This document shows positions 50,627 to 59,775 of a stretch of DNA of 64,000 nt, one piece after another (the stretch's first letter is position 1; each line of letters opens with the position of its first letter). A program made the translations under genes and the position numbers. The notes beneath the pieces were generated by a model that was not told the DNA's origin, made no database searches, and was given only the letters and a program-made list of their open reading frames with translations. The stretch is from an uncultured Clostridia bacterium. Its GTDB lineage: Bacteria; Bacillota; Clostridia; Peptostreptococcales; Acidaminobacteraceae. The stretch spans positions 1 through 64,000 of the forward strand of contig CAKMJV010000016.1 of assembly GCA_927417275.1 (NCBI GenBank), read 5' to 3'.

Positions 50627-51463
50627 ATGCTTTTAGAAACAAGATACTCAACACACCCAAATGATTCGATGCATTATACGACTGATGAATTGCGCGATCA
50701 CTATCTGATAGAAACATTATTTGTAGCGGACGAAGCCCAATTGGTTTACAGTCATAACGATCGCATCATCGCAGGTGGTATTATGCCTGTTTCAACTGAA
50801 ATCAGTTTGTCGGCAGGAAAAGAATTAGGTGTGGCTTCATTCTTTGAAAGAAGAGAAGCTGGCATCATCAACATCGGTGGTCCAGCGCGAATCGTATTAG
50901 ACGGAGAAACATTTAACTTAAACACGTATGATGGTCTATATATTGGTATGGGAACGTTGAGTGCAACTTTTGCATCTGTTGATGCGAGTAATCCTGCCAA
51001 ACTATACTTTAACAGCAGTCCAGCGCACAAAGCGTTTCCAACACGGATCATTACACTTGAGCAAGCAAACAAGGTGGAAATGGGCGATGCGGAAAACTTA
51101 AATGTTAGAACCATCAATCAATACGTTCATCCAGCCGTTTGCCAAAGCTGTCAGTTGGTTATGGGGATGACGACGCTTAAACCAGGCAGTGTTTGGAATA
51201 CGATGCCTTGTCATACACATGAAAGACGTATGGAAGTGTATATGTATTTTAATATGAAGCCTGAAGTGCGTGTTTTCCACCTTATGGGTCAACCCGACGA
51301 AACACGACACATCGTGGTTTCAAATGAACAGGCGATTATTTCGCCAAGTTGGTCCATCCATAGTGGTGTGGGCACCAGCAGTTATACGTTTATCTGGGGT
51401 ATGTGTGGTGAAAACATCGAATTTACAGACATGGACCATGTTGCGATTGGAGATTTAAAATAG
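50627..51463 (+). CDS. kduI: 5-keto-4-deoxyuronate isomerase
   Basis: 278-aa cupin-type zinc isomerase converting 5-keto-4-deoxyuronate to 2,5-diketo-3-deoxygluconate, the KduD substrate. Zinc ligands appear in MPCHTHERRMEVYMYF (two His, one Glu) and SIHSGVGTSSYTFIWG (His). The length is standard. AAAAGGAG precedes the ATG. Its substrate comes from unsaturated uronates released by polysaccharide lyases or glycuronyl hydrolases; none is in the window. Confidence 0.96.
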   Translation: MLLETRYSTHPNDSMHYTTDELRDHYLIETLFVADEAQLVYSHNDRIIAGGIMPVSTEISLSAGKELGVASFFERREAGIINIGGPARIVLDGETFNLNTYDGLYIGMGTLSATFASVDASNPAKLYFNSSPAHKAFPTRIITLEQANKVEMGDAENLNVRTINQYVHPAVCQSCQLVMGMTTLKPGSVWNTMPCHTHERRMEVYMYFNMKPEVRVFHLMGQPDETRHIVVSNEQAIISPSWSIHSGVGTSSYTFIWGMCGENIEFTDMDHVAIGDLK

Positions 51464-51521
51464 TATACTTTAATGAGCAAACAAAGCCTATTAAAACCTA
51501 TTTTAGATAAAGGAGTAACAC

Positions 51522-52208
51522 ATGCAAAGTTACAAGTCTCTTAAAGCAAATACGATTGGCGATGACGTCTATGAAATGTTAAAAAGCGATATTTTGAATT
51601 TAACGGTAAAACCAGGTCAAGTGCTCACAGAGCAAGAAATCTGTGAGAAGTACAACATATCGAGAACACCCAGTAGAGATGTGCTGCAACGCCTCAGAAA
51701 TGATGGTTTGGTCGTAGCCATTCCCTACAAAGCAAATTATGTATCACTTTTGAGTTTGGATACCATCAATCAGATGATTTACATGCGAAATGCCATCGAA
51801 ACAAAAGTCATAAAGGATGCGGTTGAAATTTTAGATGAGGCATTTGTAGCCTCTTTAGAGTACAACCTTAAACGTCAGGAACTCCTTTTAAAAGGTGATT
51901 TTACGCCAGAAGAGTTTTATGAAATAGATGGTGCTTTCCACAAAACGTGGTTTGAAAAAACGAAAAAGTGTGCGGTATGGGATCAAATTCAAAAATCACA
52001 AGTGCATTATACGCGGTTTAGAATGCTAGATATCGTCGTGGTGAAGAACTTTTATGCCATTTACGAAGAACATAAAAATCTCGTAGAATTGATTAAAAAT
52101 AAACAAATAGACGCAATTGAAACGTATATGACACGCCACTTAAATGGCGGCGCCATAAGGCTAGGAGACAAAATCTTCAATGAGTTTGCAGATTATTTTA
52201 TCGAGTAA
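51522..52208 (+). CDS. GntR-family regulator of the uronate operon
   Basis: 228 aa, winged-helix N-terminus (about 10-75: LTEQEICEKYNISRTPSRDVLQRL, shown in part) and FCD C-terminal domain with metal-binding His residues typical of sugar-acid sensors (FHKTWFEKTKK, EHKNLVELI). Encoded between kduI and the TRAP transporter genes; probably binds the GTATAC array before kduD and releases it when a uronate intermediate is present. AAAGGAG precedes the ATG. Confidence 0.87.
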   Translation: MQSYKSLKANTIGDDVYEMLKSDILNLTVKPGQVLTEQEICEKYNISRTPSRDVLQRLRNDGLVVAIPYKANYVSLLSLDTINQMIYMRNAIETKVIKDAVEILDEAFVASLEYNLKRQELLLKGDFTPEEFYEIDGAFHKTWFEKTKKCAVWDQIQKSQVHYTRFRMLDIVVVKNFYAIYEEHKNLVELIKNKQIDAIETYMTRHLNGGAIRLGDKIFNEFADYFIE

Positions 52209-52250
52209 TAGATGCAACTCATATGCAGCCTAAAATATTGGAGGGTTATT

Positions 52251-53243
52251 ATGAAAAAGTTTTTTGCATTGATTTTAGTGGTGGTAATGGTACTGTCTTT
52301 TGCAGGTTGTGCAAAAGGGGAAGAAGAAGTTAAAGCAACGGTTTTAAAAGTGGCTTTCAATCAATCAGAGAGTCATCCACAATATAAAGCATTAGCTGCT
52401 TTTGGTGAAGCACTTGCTACGGAAACAGATGGCGCTTATACGCTAGAAATTTCACCAAATGCATTATTAGGCGATCAAAGAGCAACTGCAGAGTTGGTAC
52501 AATCAGGCGCTATTCAAATGTCTGTAGTAGGCAACCCAATCGTTGAAAACTTTAATCAAGAATTTGCCGTTATAGGTTTACCTTATATTTATGACAGTTT
52601 AGACCATCAAGAAACTGTATTTACTTCTGGCGTACTTGGCGATTTATTTGCTTCTACGAGAGAGCAAGGATTCGTAGTTGTAGGTGCGTTTACTGCAGGT
52701 TCTAGAAACGTTTATACGGATAAGCCGATTACACAACCTTCAGACTTAGCAGGTTATAAAGTGCGCGTTATGCAATCTGATACGATGAAAAAAATGTTAG
52801 ATTACATGGGTGGCGTAGGTACACCGATGGCACAAGGCGAAGTTTACACAGCGGTTCAACAAGGTGTTTTAGAAGGTGGCGAAAATAACGAAGTCACTTA
52901 TGTTGACTTAAAACACTATGAAATTTCTCCATTCTTCTCATATACGCAACACTTAATGGTGCCAGACTTAATTATCATTAACAATGCAGTTTTAGATGCG
53001 ATGTCAGATACACACAAAGCGACTTTTGAAAAATTGATGAACGAAGCAATCTCAAATCAATTTGATGCTTGGGCAGAGAGCGTAGATGCAGCGAAAGCAA
53101 TTGCGATCGAAAATGGCGCAACATTTGTAGATGTAGACATTACACCTTTCCAAGAAAATGTTAAGCCACTTCATGAAGAAGTAACAGCAAAATCAGATTT
53201 ATCAAAAGCACTTTATGAAGCAATCAGAGCATTGGTAAAATAA
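52251..53243 (+). CDS. dctP: TRAP transporter substrate-binding lipoprotein (DctP)
   Basis: 330-aa DctP-type solute-binding protein. Signal peptide with lipobox SFAGCA (Cys near 19). The carboxylate-binding Arg is expected in DLAGYKVRVMQSDTMKKM; EVYTAVQQGVLEGGENN is family-typical. Ligand is likely a uronate or 4-deoxy-uronate, from the operon. ATG 52251 follows TTGGAGGG; an earlier in-frame start lacks a ribosome site and would spoil the signal peptide. Confidence 0.93.
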   Translation: MKKFFALILVVVMVLSFAGCAKGEEEVKATVLKVAFNQSESHPQYKALAAFGEALATETDGAYTLEISPNALLGDQRATAELVQSGAIQMSVVGNPIVENFNQEFAVIGLPYIYDSLDHQETVFTSGVLGDLFASTREQGFVVVGAFTAGSRNVYTDKPITQPSDLAGYKVRVMQSDTMKKMLDYMGGVGTPMAQGEVYTAVQQGVLEGGENNEVTYVDLKHYEISPFFSYTQHLMVPDLIIINNAVLDAMSDTHKATFEKLMNEAISNQFDAWAESVDAAKAIAIENGATFVDVDITPFQENVKPLHEEVTAKSDLSKALYEAIRALVK

Positions 53244-53265
53244 TATAAGATTGATTCAAGCATTT

Positions 53266-53305
53266 GAGAATCTAGAAAGACAAGATGCTTTCTAGATTCT
53301 CTTTT
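53266..53305 (+). terminator. Intercistronic hairpin/attenuator between dctP and dctQ
   Basis: Perfect 14-bp stem GAGAATCTAGAAAG (53266-53279) and CTTTCTAGATTCTC (53288-53301), then TTTTCCTC. As it lies inside an operon it would lower permease expression relative to the binding protein or stabilise the upstream mRNA end. Confidence 0.8.
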
Positions 53306-53350
53306 CCTCTAGACCATTAAGCGTGCACTTTTCAAATAAGGAGCTTCTAT

Positions 53351-53830
53351 ATGAACGCTATAAAAAATGTATTAGATAAAATCGTTGAGATTTTTTGTAT
53401 TTCGATTATGGCAGTGATGACACTATTGGTTACTTGGCAGGTTATTACGAGATATTTTTTTAACAATCCAAGCGTTATTACGGAACAATTGGCACAATAT
53501 CTATTTGTTTGGCTTGTACTGTATGGCGCAGCGTATGTCTTTGGCAAACGTGATCACATGGCCATCGTCTTTGTCGTAGAAAAAATGCCCCTAAAAATCA
53601 GACGCGTTGTCATCGTGATTCAAGAAATTGTGATTGCTTTGTTTGCAGCGGGTGTTATGGTATACGGTGGCAACAAAACCATGCAAACTCAAATGATGCA
53701 AAAAGATGCCGCACTTCAAATTCCCATGGGGATCGTTTATTCAGCGATTACTTTTAGTGGCATCTGTATTATTTTCTATGCGATATATAACATTGTGTCG
53801 ACACTAAAAACACCAGTGGAAAACACATAA
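53351..53830 (+). CDS. dctQ: TRAP transporter small permease (DctQ)
   Basis: 159-aa membrane subunit with four helices. TWQVITRYFFNNPSVITEQLAQ (shown in part) and VWLVLYGAAYVFGKRDHMAI match the DctQ family. Works with DctM and DctP. AAGGAGC lies before its ATG, after the intercistronic hairpin. Confidence 0.93.
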   Translation: MNAIKNVLDKIVEIFCISIMAVMTLLVTWQVITRYFFNNPSVITEQLAQYLFVWLVLYGAAYVFGKRDHMAIVFVVEKMPLKIRRVVIVIQEIVIALFAAGVMVYGGNKTMQTQMMQKDAALQIPMGIVYSAITFSGICIIFYAIYNIVSTLKTPVENT

Positions 53831-53848
53831 TAGAAAAGGGGTATTTAT

Positions 53849-55156
53849 ATGGATTTAGCACTTCAAGCAGGATTGCTTATGATTGTGGCAGTACCGATAC
53901 TGCTCATTATAGGCGTTCCCATTAGTATCAGCATAGGACTTTCCTCTACGCTTTCGATGTTGTTGATTCTCCCCTTTGAAGGGACGATGATTACTTCAGC
54001 GCAAAGGTTATTTATAGGTACGAACTCTTTTTCATTGCTTGCCATTCCATTTTTTATTTTAGCGGGTAATATTATGAACAATGGTGGGATAGCACTTAGG
54101 CTCGTAAACTGCGCAAAAGTTGTAAGTGGGAAATTACCGGGTTCCCTTGCACAATCAAACATCGTTGCAAACATGCTTTTTGGTGCAATTAGCGGTTCTG
54201 GCGTAGCAGCTGCTGCAGCGGTAGGTGGGACCATGGCACCACTTCAAGAAAAAGAAGGTTATAGTAAAGAATTTAGTACAGCAGTAAATATAGCATCTGC
54301 CCCTACGGGGATGTTGATCCCACCAAGTAATACATTAATCGTATTTTCAACTGTAGCGGGCAGTGTATCCATCTCAGCGCTTTTTATAGCGGGATATATT
54401 CCAGGCATCTTGTGGGGACTTGGTGTTATGGTCATCGCGGGATTTATGGCAAAAAAAGAAGGGTATGTAAACAAAGACCGATATTCACTTTGGCAAGGCA
54501 TTAAGGTGTTTGTAAATGCAATCCCAAGTCTTTTATTAATCGTAATCGTTATCGGTGGCATTTTAAAAGGTGTTTTTACAGCAACAGAAGGATCGGCTAT
54601 AGCCGTCGTCTATTCGCTTTTACTTTCTTTTGTCTACCGTTCAATCAAACCAAATCAATTGCCTAAAATTCTACTTGATTCTGCCCGAATGACGGCGATC
54701 GTTATTTTCTTAATCGGCGTATCCTCAATCATGTCATGGGTTATGGCTTTTACAAATATTCCATCTATCATCGCAGAAGGCCTTTTAAGCATTACAGATA
54801 GTAAAATCGCGATTCTCATGATTATGAATGTCGTTTTACTACTGGTAGGTACTTTTATGGATCCAACACCTGCGGTACTGATCTTCACGCCGATCTTCTT
54901 GCCCATTGCACAAAGTTTTGGCATGCATCCCGTTCAATTTGGTATTATGATGGTATTTAATCTTTGTATAGGCACCATCACACCACCTGTTGGTCCGATA
55001 CTTTTTACAGGGTGTAAAATCGGTGGCGTTACCATCGAGCAAGTTATAAAAAGACTGCTGCCATTCTTTGCTGTCACGGCAGCGATTCTCATGTTGGTGA
55101 CTTATATTCCCGCGATTTCTATGGCGCTGCCAACCTGGTTGGGACTTATAAAGTAA
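53849..55156 (+). CDS. dctM: TRAP transporter large permease (DctM)
   Basis: 435-aa Na+-coupled permease with about 12 helices. Conserved segments: FILAGNIMNNGGIALRLV, GAISGSGVAAAAAVGG and SAPTGMLIPPSNTLI in the first half, and GTFMDPTPAVLIFTPIF plus GTITPPVGPILF in the second. Completes the DctPQM uronate importer. A strong terminator follows. Confidence 0.95.
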   Translation: MDLALQAGLLMIVAVPILLIIGVPISISIGLSSTLSMLLILPFEGTMITSAQRLFIGTNSFSLLAIPFFILAGNIMNNGGIALRLVNCAKVVSGKLPGSLAQSNIVANMLFGAISGSGVAAAAAVGGTMAPLQEKEGYSKEFSTAVNIASAPTGMLIPPSNTLIVFSTVAGSVSISALFIAGYIPGILWGLGVMVIAGFMAKKEGYVNKDRYSLWQGIKVFVNAIPSLLLIVIVIGGILKGVFTATEGSAIAVVYSLLLSFVYRSIKPNQLPKILLDSARMTAIVIFLIGVSSIMSWVMAFTNIPSIIAEGLLSITDSKIAILMIMNVVLLLVGTFMDPTPAVLIFTPIFLPIAQSFGMHPVQFGIMMVFNLCIGTITPPVGPILFTGCKIGGVTIEQVIKRLLPFFAVTAAILMLVTYIPAISMALPTWLGLIK

Positions 55157-55178
55157 TTTGATTTTGATCGTTTAAAAG

Positions 55179-55215
55179 CCTCACAAAAAGTGAATGTCAC
55201 TTTTTGTGGGGTTTT
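55179..55215 (+). terminator. Terminator of the uronate operon
   Basis: CCTCACAAAAAGTGA (55179-55193) and TCACTTTTTGTGGGG (55197-55211) with a 3-nt loop, then TTTT. Confidence 0.92.
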
Positions 55216-55281
55216 ATTTGCATATTGATTTATTCTATGTTACCAAAATGTAATAGGTCTTTATGTGAAATGATTTCAAAA

Positions 55282-55324
55282 TGTGCTTCCAGTCACATAT
55301 TTATAAGTTCACTCTATGTATAAT
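55282..55324 (+). promoter_or_regulatory. pflB promoter with CRP/FNR-type site near -41.5
   Basis: TATAAT at 55319-55324 with no recognisable -35 (CATATT). TGTGCTTCCAGTCACA at 55282-55297 differs by one base from TGTGA-N6-TCACA and is centred 41.5 bp before the expected start near 55331, the class II activator position. A weaker half-site TGTGAAATGATTTCA lies just upstream (55264). The likely activator is the CRP/FNR protein encoded after pflA. Confidence 0.65.
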
Positions 55325-55365
55325 GGTTTTAAAGAGAGAGATCATCCAAAATGGAGGTTACGAAA

Positions 55366-57606
55366 TTGATAAAGGGATTTAATAAAGGCAACTGGGAAGA
55401 ATCAATAGATGTAAGGAATTTTATTCAAAATAACTACGTCCCATATTTGGGGGATGCGTCCTTTCTCGTGGGTAAAAGCGAGAAAACCAATGCGCTCTGG
55501 AAAGAAGCGCAAGACTTAATCATCGAAGAAATCGAAAAAGGCGTCATCGATATCGAAACAAAGGTCTTTTCAGGCATCAGCAATTTTGAAGCGGGTTACC
55601 TCGATCAAGCAAACGAAGTAATCGTAGGTTTTCAAACCGATGCGCCACTGAAACGCATTATGAACCCATACGGCGGTTTTAGGATGTTAGAATCTTCTTT
55701 AAGTGCATATGGTTACACCATCGATGATCAGATGTCTAATGATTTTCAAGACTATAGAAAAACACACAACCAAGGTGTTTTTGATGCGTATACAGATGAC
55801 ATGAAAGAAGCGAGACGTGTGGGTCTTTTAACGGGTCTACCCGATGCTTACGGACGTGGTCGAATCATAGGCGATTACAGGAGAATTGCACTTTATGGTG
55901 TGGATCGCCTTATCATTGAAAAAAAGCGTGATTTTAAAGCGTTATCTAGTCAACCGGCTACAGAGTTGGTCATCCAAAAGCGCGAAGATATTTCTACGCA
56001 AATACAAGCACTTAAAGACATCAAAGAAATGGCCCAAAAATACGGACACGACATTTCAAAGCCAGCACAAAATGCAAAAGAAGCGGTTCAATTTTTTTAT
56101 TATGGTTATTTGGCAGCAATTAAAGAAAATAACGGTGCAGCCATGTCTCTAGGACGCAATACGGCGTTTTTAGATATATATATAGAGCGCGATATCGAGG
56201 CGGGAGTGATTGATGAGGTTCAGGCACAAGAACTGATCGATCAACTGGTTATCAAACTCAGAATGGTACGTCACTTAAGGACGCCAGACTACAACACATT
56301 ATTTGCAGGCGATCCAACGTGGGTGACTGAATCCATCGGTGGTATGGGCGAAGATGGCAGAACGCTGGTTACCAAAACGGCTTATAGATTTTTGCACACA
56401 CTAACAAACTTAGATCCAGCACCAGAGCCAAATATGACGGTGTTATGGTCTGTAGATTTGCCAGATGCATTTAAACAATACTGTTCAAAGATGTCTATCG
56501 AAACAGGTGCAATTCAATATGAAAATGATGACTTAATGCGACCGATTTACGGCGATGATTACGGCATCGCATGCTGTGTTTCACCAATGCGTATCGGTAA
56601 AGACATGCAGTTCTTTGGTGCGAGAACCAACCTTGCTAAAGCGCTGCTTTACAGCATGAACGATGGCGTAGATGAATATATGAAATCAGAATCTGGTGAT
56701 GTGATCCAGGTTTTTGAAGGCATCGGTGCGATGCCAGAAGGACCACTGTCATATGATGTGGTTATGGCCAAATTTAAAAAAGTGATGGACCAACTTGCGC
56801 GACTATATGTGGATACCATGAACACCATCCACTTTATGCACGATAAATACGCCTATGAAAAAGGTCAAATGGCACTACATGATTCTGAAGTACACCGTTA
56901 TATGGCATTTGGTGTCGCAGGATTGTCGATTATAGCGGATTCACTCAGCGCAATTAAGTACGCAAAGGTAACGCCAATCAGAGATGATAAAGGCATTACG
57001 GTTGATTTTAATATAGAAGGCGAATACCCGATGTTTGGAAACGACGATGACAGAGTGGACAACCTTGCAAATGAAGTGTTAACTTATTTTTCAACGGAGC
57101 TAAAAAAACATCAAACGTATAGAAATTCAGAGCATACCTTGTCTGTTCTAACCATTACGTCAAATGTGGTTTATGGTAAAAAAACAGGTGCTACGCCTGA
57201 TGGTCGGGGCAAAGGTGAAGCTTTTGCACCAGGTGCAAATCCGATGCACGGACGCGATAAACACGGTGCTTTGGCCTCACTGAACTCAGTGTCTAAGTTG
57301 CCATTTAAAGGCATCTGTCAAGATGGGATTTCAAACACATTTTCCATCGTACCCTCTGCACTTGGAAGGTCTGAGCAAGATCGATTAAGAAATTTAGCAG
57401 GCCTATTAGATGGCTACTTTAACAAAAAGGCATTCCATTTAAATGTAAACGTACTCTCTAGAGAACGCCTTATAGACGCCATGGAAAATCCATCGAAATA
57501 CCCGACGCTCACCATTCGCGTTTCAGGATATGCCGTACACTTTAATCGATTAACCAGAGAGCAAAAAGAAGAAGTCATCAAGCGTACATTCCACGAACGC
57601 GTCTAA
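55366..57606 (+). CDS. pflB: Pyruvate formate-lyase
   Basis: About 746-aa glycyl-radical enzyme splitting pyruvate with CoA into acetyl-CoA and formate. The active cysteine pair is in [19 protein letters not shown], and the radical glycine in [13 protein letters not shown] near the C-terminus. The N-terminal [18 protein letters not shown] is the normal start of the family. TTG 55366 is chosen because ATGGAGG directly before it is its ribosome site; that ATG (55351) is itself in frame but has no site. Activase gene follows after 30 bp. Strict anaerobic metabolism. Confidence 0.96.
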   Translation: MIKGFNKGNWEESIDVRNFIQNNYVPYLGDASFLVGKSEKTNALWKEAQDLIIEEIEKGVIDIETKVFSGISNFEAGYLDQANEVIVGFQTDAPLKRIMNPYGGFRMLESSLSAYGYTIDDQMSNDFQDYRKTHNQGVFDAYTDDMKEARRVGLLTGLPDAYGRGRIIGDYRRIALYGVDRLIIEKKRDFKALSSQPATELVIQKREDISTQIQALKDIKEMAQKYGHDISKPAQNAKEAVQFFYYGYLAAIKENNGAAMSLGRNTAFLDIYIERDIEAGVIDEVQAQELIDQLVIKLRMVRHLRTPDYNTLFAGDPTWVTESIGGMGEDGRTLVTKTAYRFLHTLTNLDPAPEPNMTVLWSVDLPDAFKQYCSKMSIETGAIQYENDDLMRPIYGDDYGIACCVSPMRIGKDMQFFGARTNLAKALLYSMNDGVDEYMKSESGDVIQVFEGIGAMPEGPLSYDVVMAKFKKVMDQLARLYVDTMNTIHFMHDKYAYEKGQMALHDSEVHRYMAFGVAGLSIIADSLSAIKYAKVTPIRDDKGITVDFNIEGEYPMFGNDDDRVDNLANEVLTYFSTELKKHQTYRNSEHTLSVLTITSNVVYGKKTGATPDGRGKGEAFAPGANPMHGRDKHGALASLNSVSKLPFKGICQDGISNTFSIVPSALGRSEQDRLRNLAGLLDGYFNKKAFHLNVNVLSRERLIDAMENPSKYPTLTIRVSGYAVHFNRLTREQKEEVIKRTFHERV

Positions 57607-57636
57607 AGGACTAAGATAGAAAGGGTAGGTGACATT

Positions 57637-58392
57637 ATGAAAAAAGCTAAACTGCATTCCATTGAGACCATGGGTCTCGTAGATGGTCCAGGCATTCGTA
57701 CGGTTTTCTTTCTTCAAGGCTGTCCGCTAAGATGCCAATACTGTCATAATCCCGATTCACAAAACTTCATGGGTGCACAAGAACTAAGCGTTGAAGAAGT
57801 CGTAGAAATGGCTTCTCGATACAAAGAATATTATCAAGCGACAGGCGGCGGCGTTACCTTTTCAGGTGGCGAGCCACTGATGCAAGGTGCTTTTTTAGTA
57901 GAAGCACTGCGCGCTTTAAAAGAGAGAGGTGTATCCACTTGCATCGATACATCCGGCTATGGACAGCCACAATACTATGAGGAAATTTTTAAACATACAG
58001 ACCATATTTTACTGGACATTAAGCACACGCGAGAAGAAGCGCATCAAACCTTGACGGGTAGAGGCATGGAAGGCATCAAACACTTTATTCACGCCCTACA
58101 AAAGTTTAACGGGACCATTACCCTTAGACACGTCATGGTGCCAGGATTAACCGATCAAGAAGCCATTATGGATGAGATTTTGACAATGGTTCTGCCAATA
58201 CAAAAAAACATTGATAAGATCGAAATATTACCGTATCATAAAGCAGGTGTTGAAAAATACACACAGTTAAACATGCCTTACACCTTTGAAAGTGTACCGG
58301 AAATGTCGCATGCGTTAGCAGAAAGTTTTGAGCGCACCATGAATGAGAAACTCAGTGCAATAAAAAAAAGCCATCTTCAGCAAAGTGCTTAA
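57637..58392 (+). CDS. pflA: Pyruvate formate-lyase activating enzyme
   Basis: 251-aa radical SAM enzyme that installs the glycyl radical on PflB. The [4Fe-4S] cluster motif CPLRCQYC is near residue 30, SAM-binding GGGVTFSGGEPLMQ follows, and CIDTSGYG is typical. AAAGGGTAGGTG precedes the ATG. Same operon as pflB. Confidence 0.96.
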   Translation: MKKAKLHSIETMGLVDGPGIRTVFFLQGCPLRCQYCHNPDSQNFMGAQELSVEEVVEMASRYKEYYQATGGGVTFSGGEPLMQGAFLVEALRALKERGVSTCIDTSGYGQPQYYEEIFKHTDHILLDIKHTREEAHQTLTGRGMEGIKHFIHALQKFNGTITLRHVMVPGLTDQEAIMDEILTMVLPIQKNIDKIEILPYHKAGVEKYTQLNMPYTFESVPEMSHALAESFERTMNEKLSAIKKSHLQQSA

Positions 58393-58448
58393 AGAAAAGC
58401 CGAATGGGGTATATCCCCTACAGAGACAATAAGTAGGTAGGTGGTTTT

Positions 58449-59171
58449 ATCAATCGAGTAAAGTGTAATCGTGAAAACTGTATAAATTGTGGAAAGTTAA
58501 TGTGTATTAACAATATCCCCTTGCTGGCAAATCTCAACGATGAAGAAGTTGAGAAAATCTCAGAAGGGGTTTCTTCGCGTGTTTATAAAAAAGGTGAAGT
58601 TATTTTTTCTCAAGGCGAAAAAGCAAACAAACTTTACATCGTTTGTTCAGGAAGGATTAAAATCTTCAAAAACATGCTTGAGGGAAAAGAACAGATTTTA
58701 TATATTTTAGCCGAAGGCGATTTCATCGGTGCATTTAATCTGCTCAAAGCAGATGAGTTCGATTTTAGCGCAGTTGCACTTGAAAATACACAAATCAGCA
58801 TGTTAGAGAAAAGCGCGTTTGATAAAGTGATGATCTCAAATCCCGAGATTACGCTTAAGATTTTTGAAAAAGCCTATGAGCGCATCATTAAAGCAGAGAG
58901 TTTGGTTGAACGTCTTTCAAGTAGCAATCCCGATGCGAAAGTCATCGGTCTCTTAATCGACCTCTGTGAAGATTTTGGCTCCGCCACCGAAGAAGGGGGC
59001 ATCATGCTCAATCTCACCATCAGTCGCGAGGAGATGGGCAGTTATGCAGGCATCGCCAGAGAAACAATGTCTAGAAAACTTCAAATGCTTGATGAGACTG
59101 GATTAATTAAACTATTGGGTACAAAAAAAATATTGATTTACGATATCAATAAACTTAAATCCTTGATATAA
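58449..59171 (+). CDS. fnr: CRP/FNR-family regulator with N-terminal cysteine cluster; start codon uncertain
   Basis: Cyclic-nucleotide-binding-like effector domain, long helix and C-terminal HTH (ISREEMGSYAGIARETMSRK) whose RETMSR suits TGTGA-type sites. The only canonical start is ATG 58500, giving 223 aa. However, the same frame continues upstream to 58437 and reads KCNRENCINCGKLMCINNIP, i.e. C-x4-C-x2-C-x4-C before the IPLL strand, exactly where FNR-type oxygen sensors hold their [4Fe-4S] cluster. I therefore set the start at ATC 58449, 7 nt after AGGTAGG; ATC is a rare start codon. A sequence error or start-codon mutation is possible. Adjacent to pfl, which it probably controls. Confidence 0.72.
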   Translation: MNRVKCNRENCINCGKLMCINNIPLLANLNDEEVEKISEGVSSRVYKKGEVIFSQGEKANKLYIVCSGRIKIFKNMLEGKEQILYILAEGDFIGAFNLLKADEFDFSAVALENTQISMLEKSAFDKVMISNPEITLKIFEKAYERIIKAESLVERLSSSNPDAKVIGLLIDLCEDFGSATEEGGIMLNLTISREEMGSYAGIARETMSRKLQMLDETGLIKLLGTKKILIYDINKLKSLI

Positions 59172-59240
59172 TAGATAGGTAAAGGATGAAGTTGAACGCT
59201 CTCCTAAGTTGTGGGAACAATTTAATTCAGGAGGAAAATC

Positions 59241-59705
59241 ATGCTCTTTAGTTCAATTAAAAATTGGAAATCTGAATCACATTTATATTCTGAAGCATTC
59301 AAAACAGCACTTGTTTTTTTAGAATCAAATGACTTTGAAACTATGCCAGCAGGCGAAATCGAATTAGAGGGTAGAAATATTTTTGCCATCGTCATGGATA
59401 AAGAAACAGATGCTGTAGAGAACCGTGCACCAGAAGTACATGAAAAATACATTGATATTCAATTTATGGTAAGAGGTACAGAAAAAATAGGATTTACAAG
59501 AAGAGATTCCAGATTTGTAGTAAAATCGGATTTGTTGGCAGAAAAAGATTTGCTGCTTTATGAACATTTTACTGACAATGAATCGTTTGTTGTATTAACG
59601 CCTGGGGATTTTGCAGTGTTTTATCCGCAAGATGTTCATCGTCCATTGTGTGCGCATAATGAAAAGCAAAACGTGCGTAAAGTGGTCGTTAAAATAGCGG
59701 TATAA
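59241..59705 (+). CDS. YhcH/YjgK/YiaL-family protein
   Basis: 154-aa cupin-like DUF386 protein. EVHEKYIDIQFMVRGTEKIGF (in part), LTPGDFAVFYPQDVHRPLCA and the final VRKVVVKI are the family core with metal-ligand His/Glu. Members occur with sialic-acid or uronate genes and are thought to be sugar isomerases or mutarotases, without firm proof. Here it lies between the FNR gene and cysS, close to uronate genes. AGGAGG precedes the ATG. Confidence 0.87.
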   Translation: MLFSSIKNWKSESHLYSEAFKTALVFLESNDFETMPAGEIELEGRNIFAIVMDKETDAVENRAPEVHEKYIDIQFMVRGTEKIGFTRRDSRFVVKSDLLAEKDLLLYEHFTDNESFVVLTPGDFAVFYPQDVHRPLCAHNEKQNVRKVVVKIAV

Positions 59706-59708
59706 AGT

Positions 59709-59739
59709 AAACGCCTTGTGGGAGGCGCTTTATTTTTTT
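59709..59739 (+). terminator. Terminator after the YhcH-like gene
   Basis: CGCCT (59712-59716) and AGGCG (59723-59727) with extra A-T pairs and a following run of seven T. Short but plausible. Confidence 0.65.
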
Positions 59740-59775
59740 GAAAGAAGGCAGTGCATAAACAGAGGAGGGAAGTAG

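Noticed and set aside
58406-58418. GGGG-TATAT-CCCC palindrome before the FNR-like gene
   Set aside because: Short arms, no matching regulator type could be named and no promoter is placed around it; kept as unexplained.
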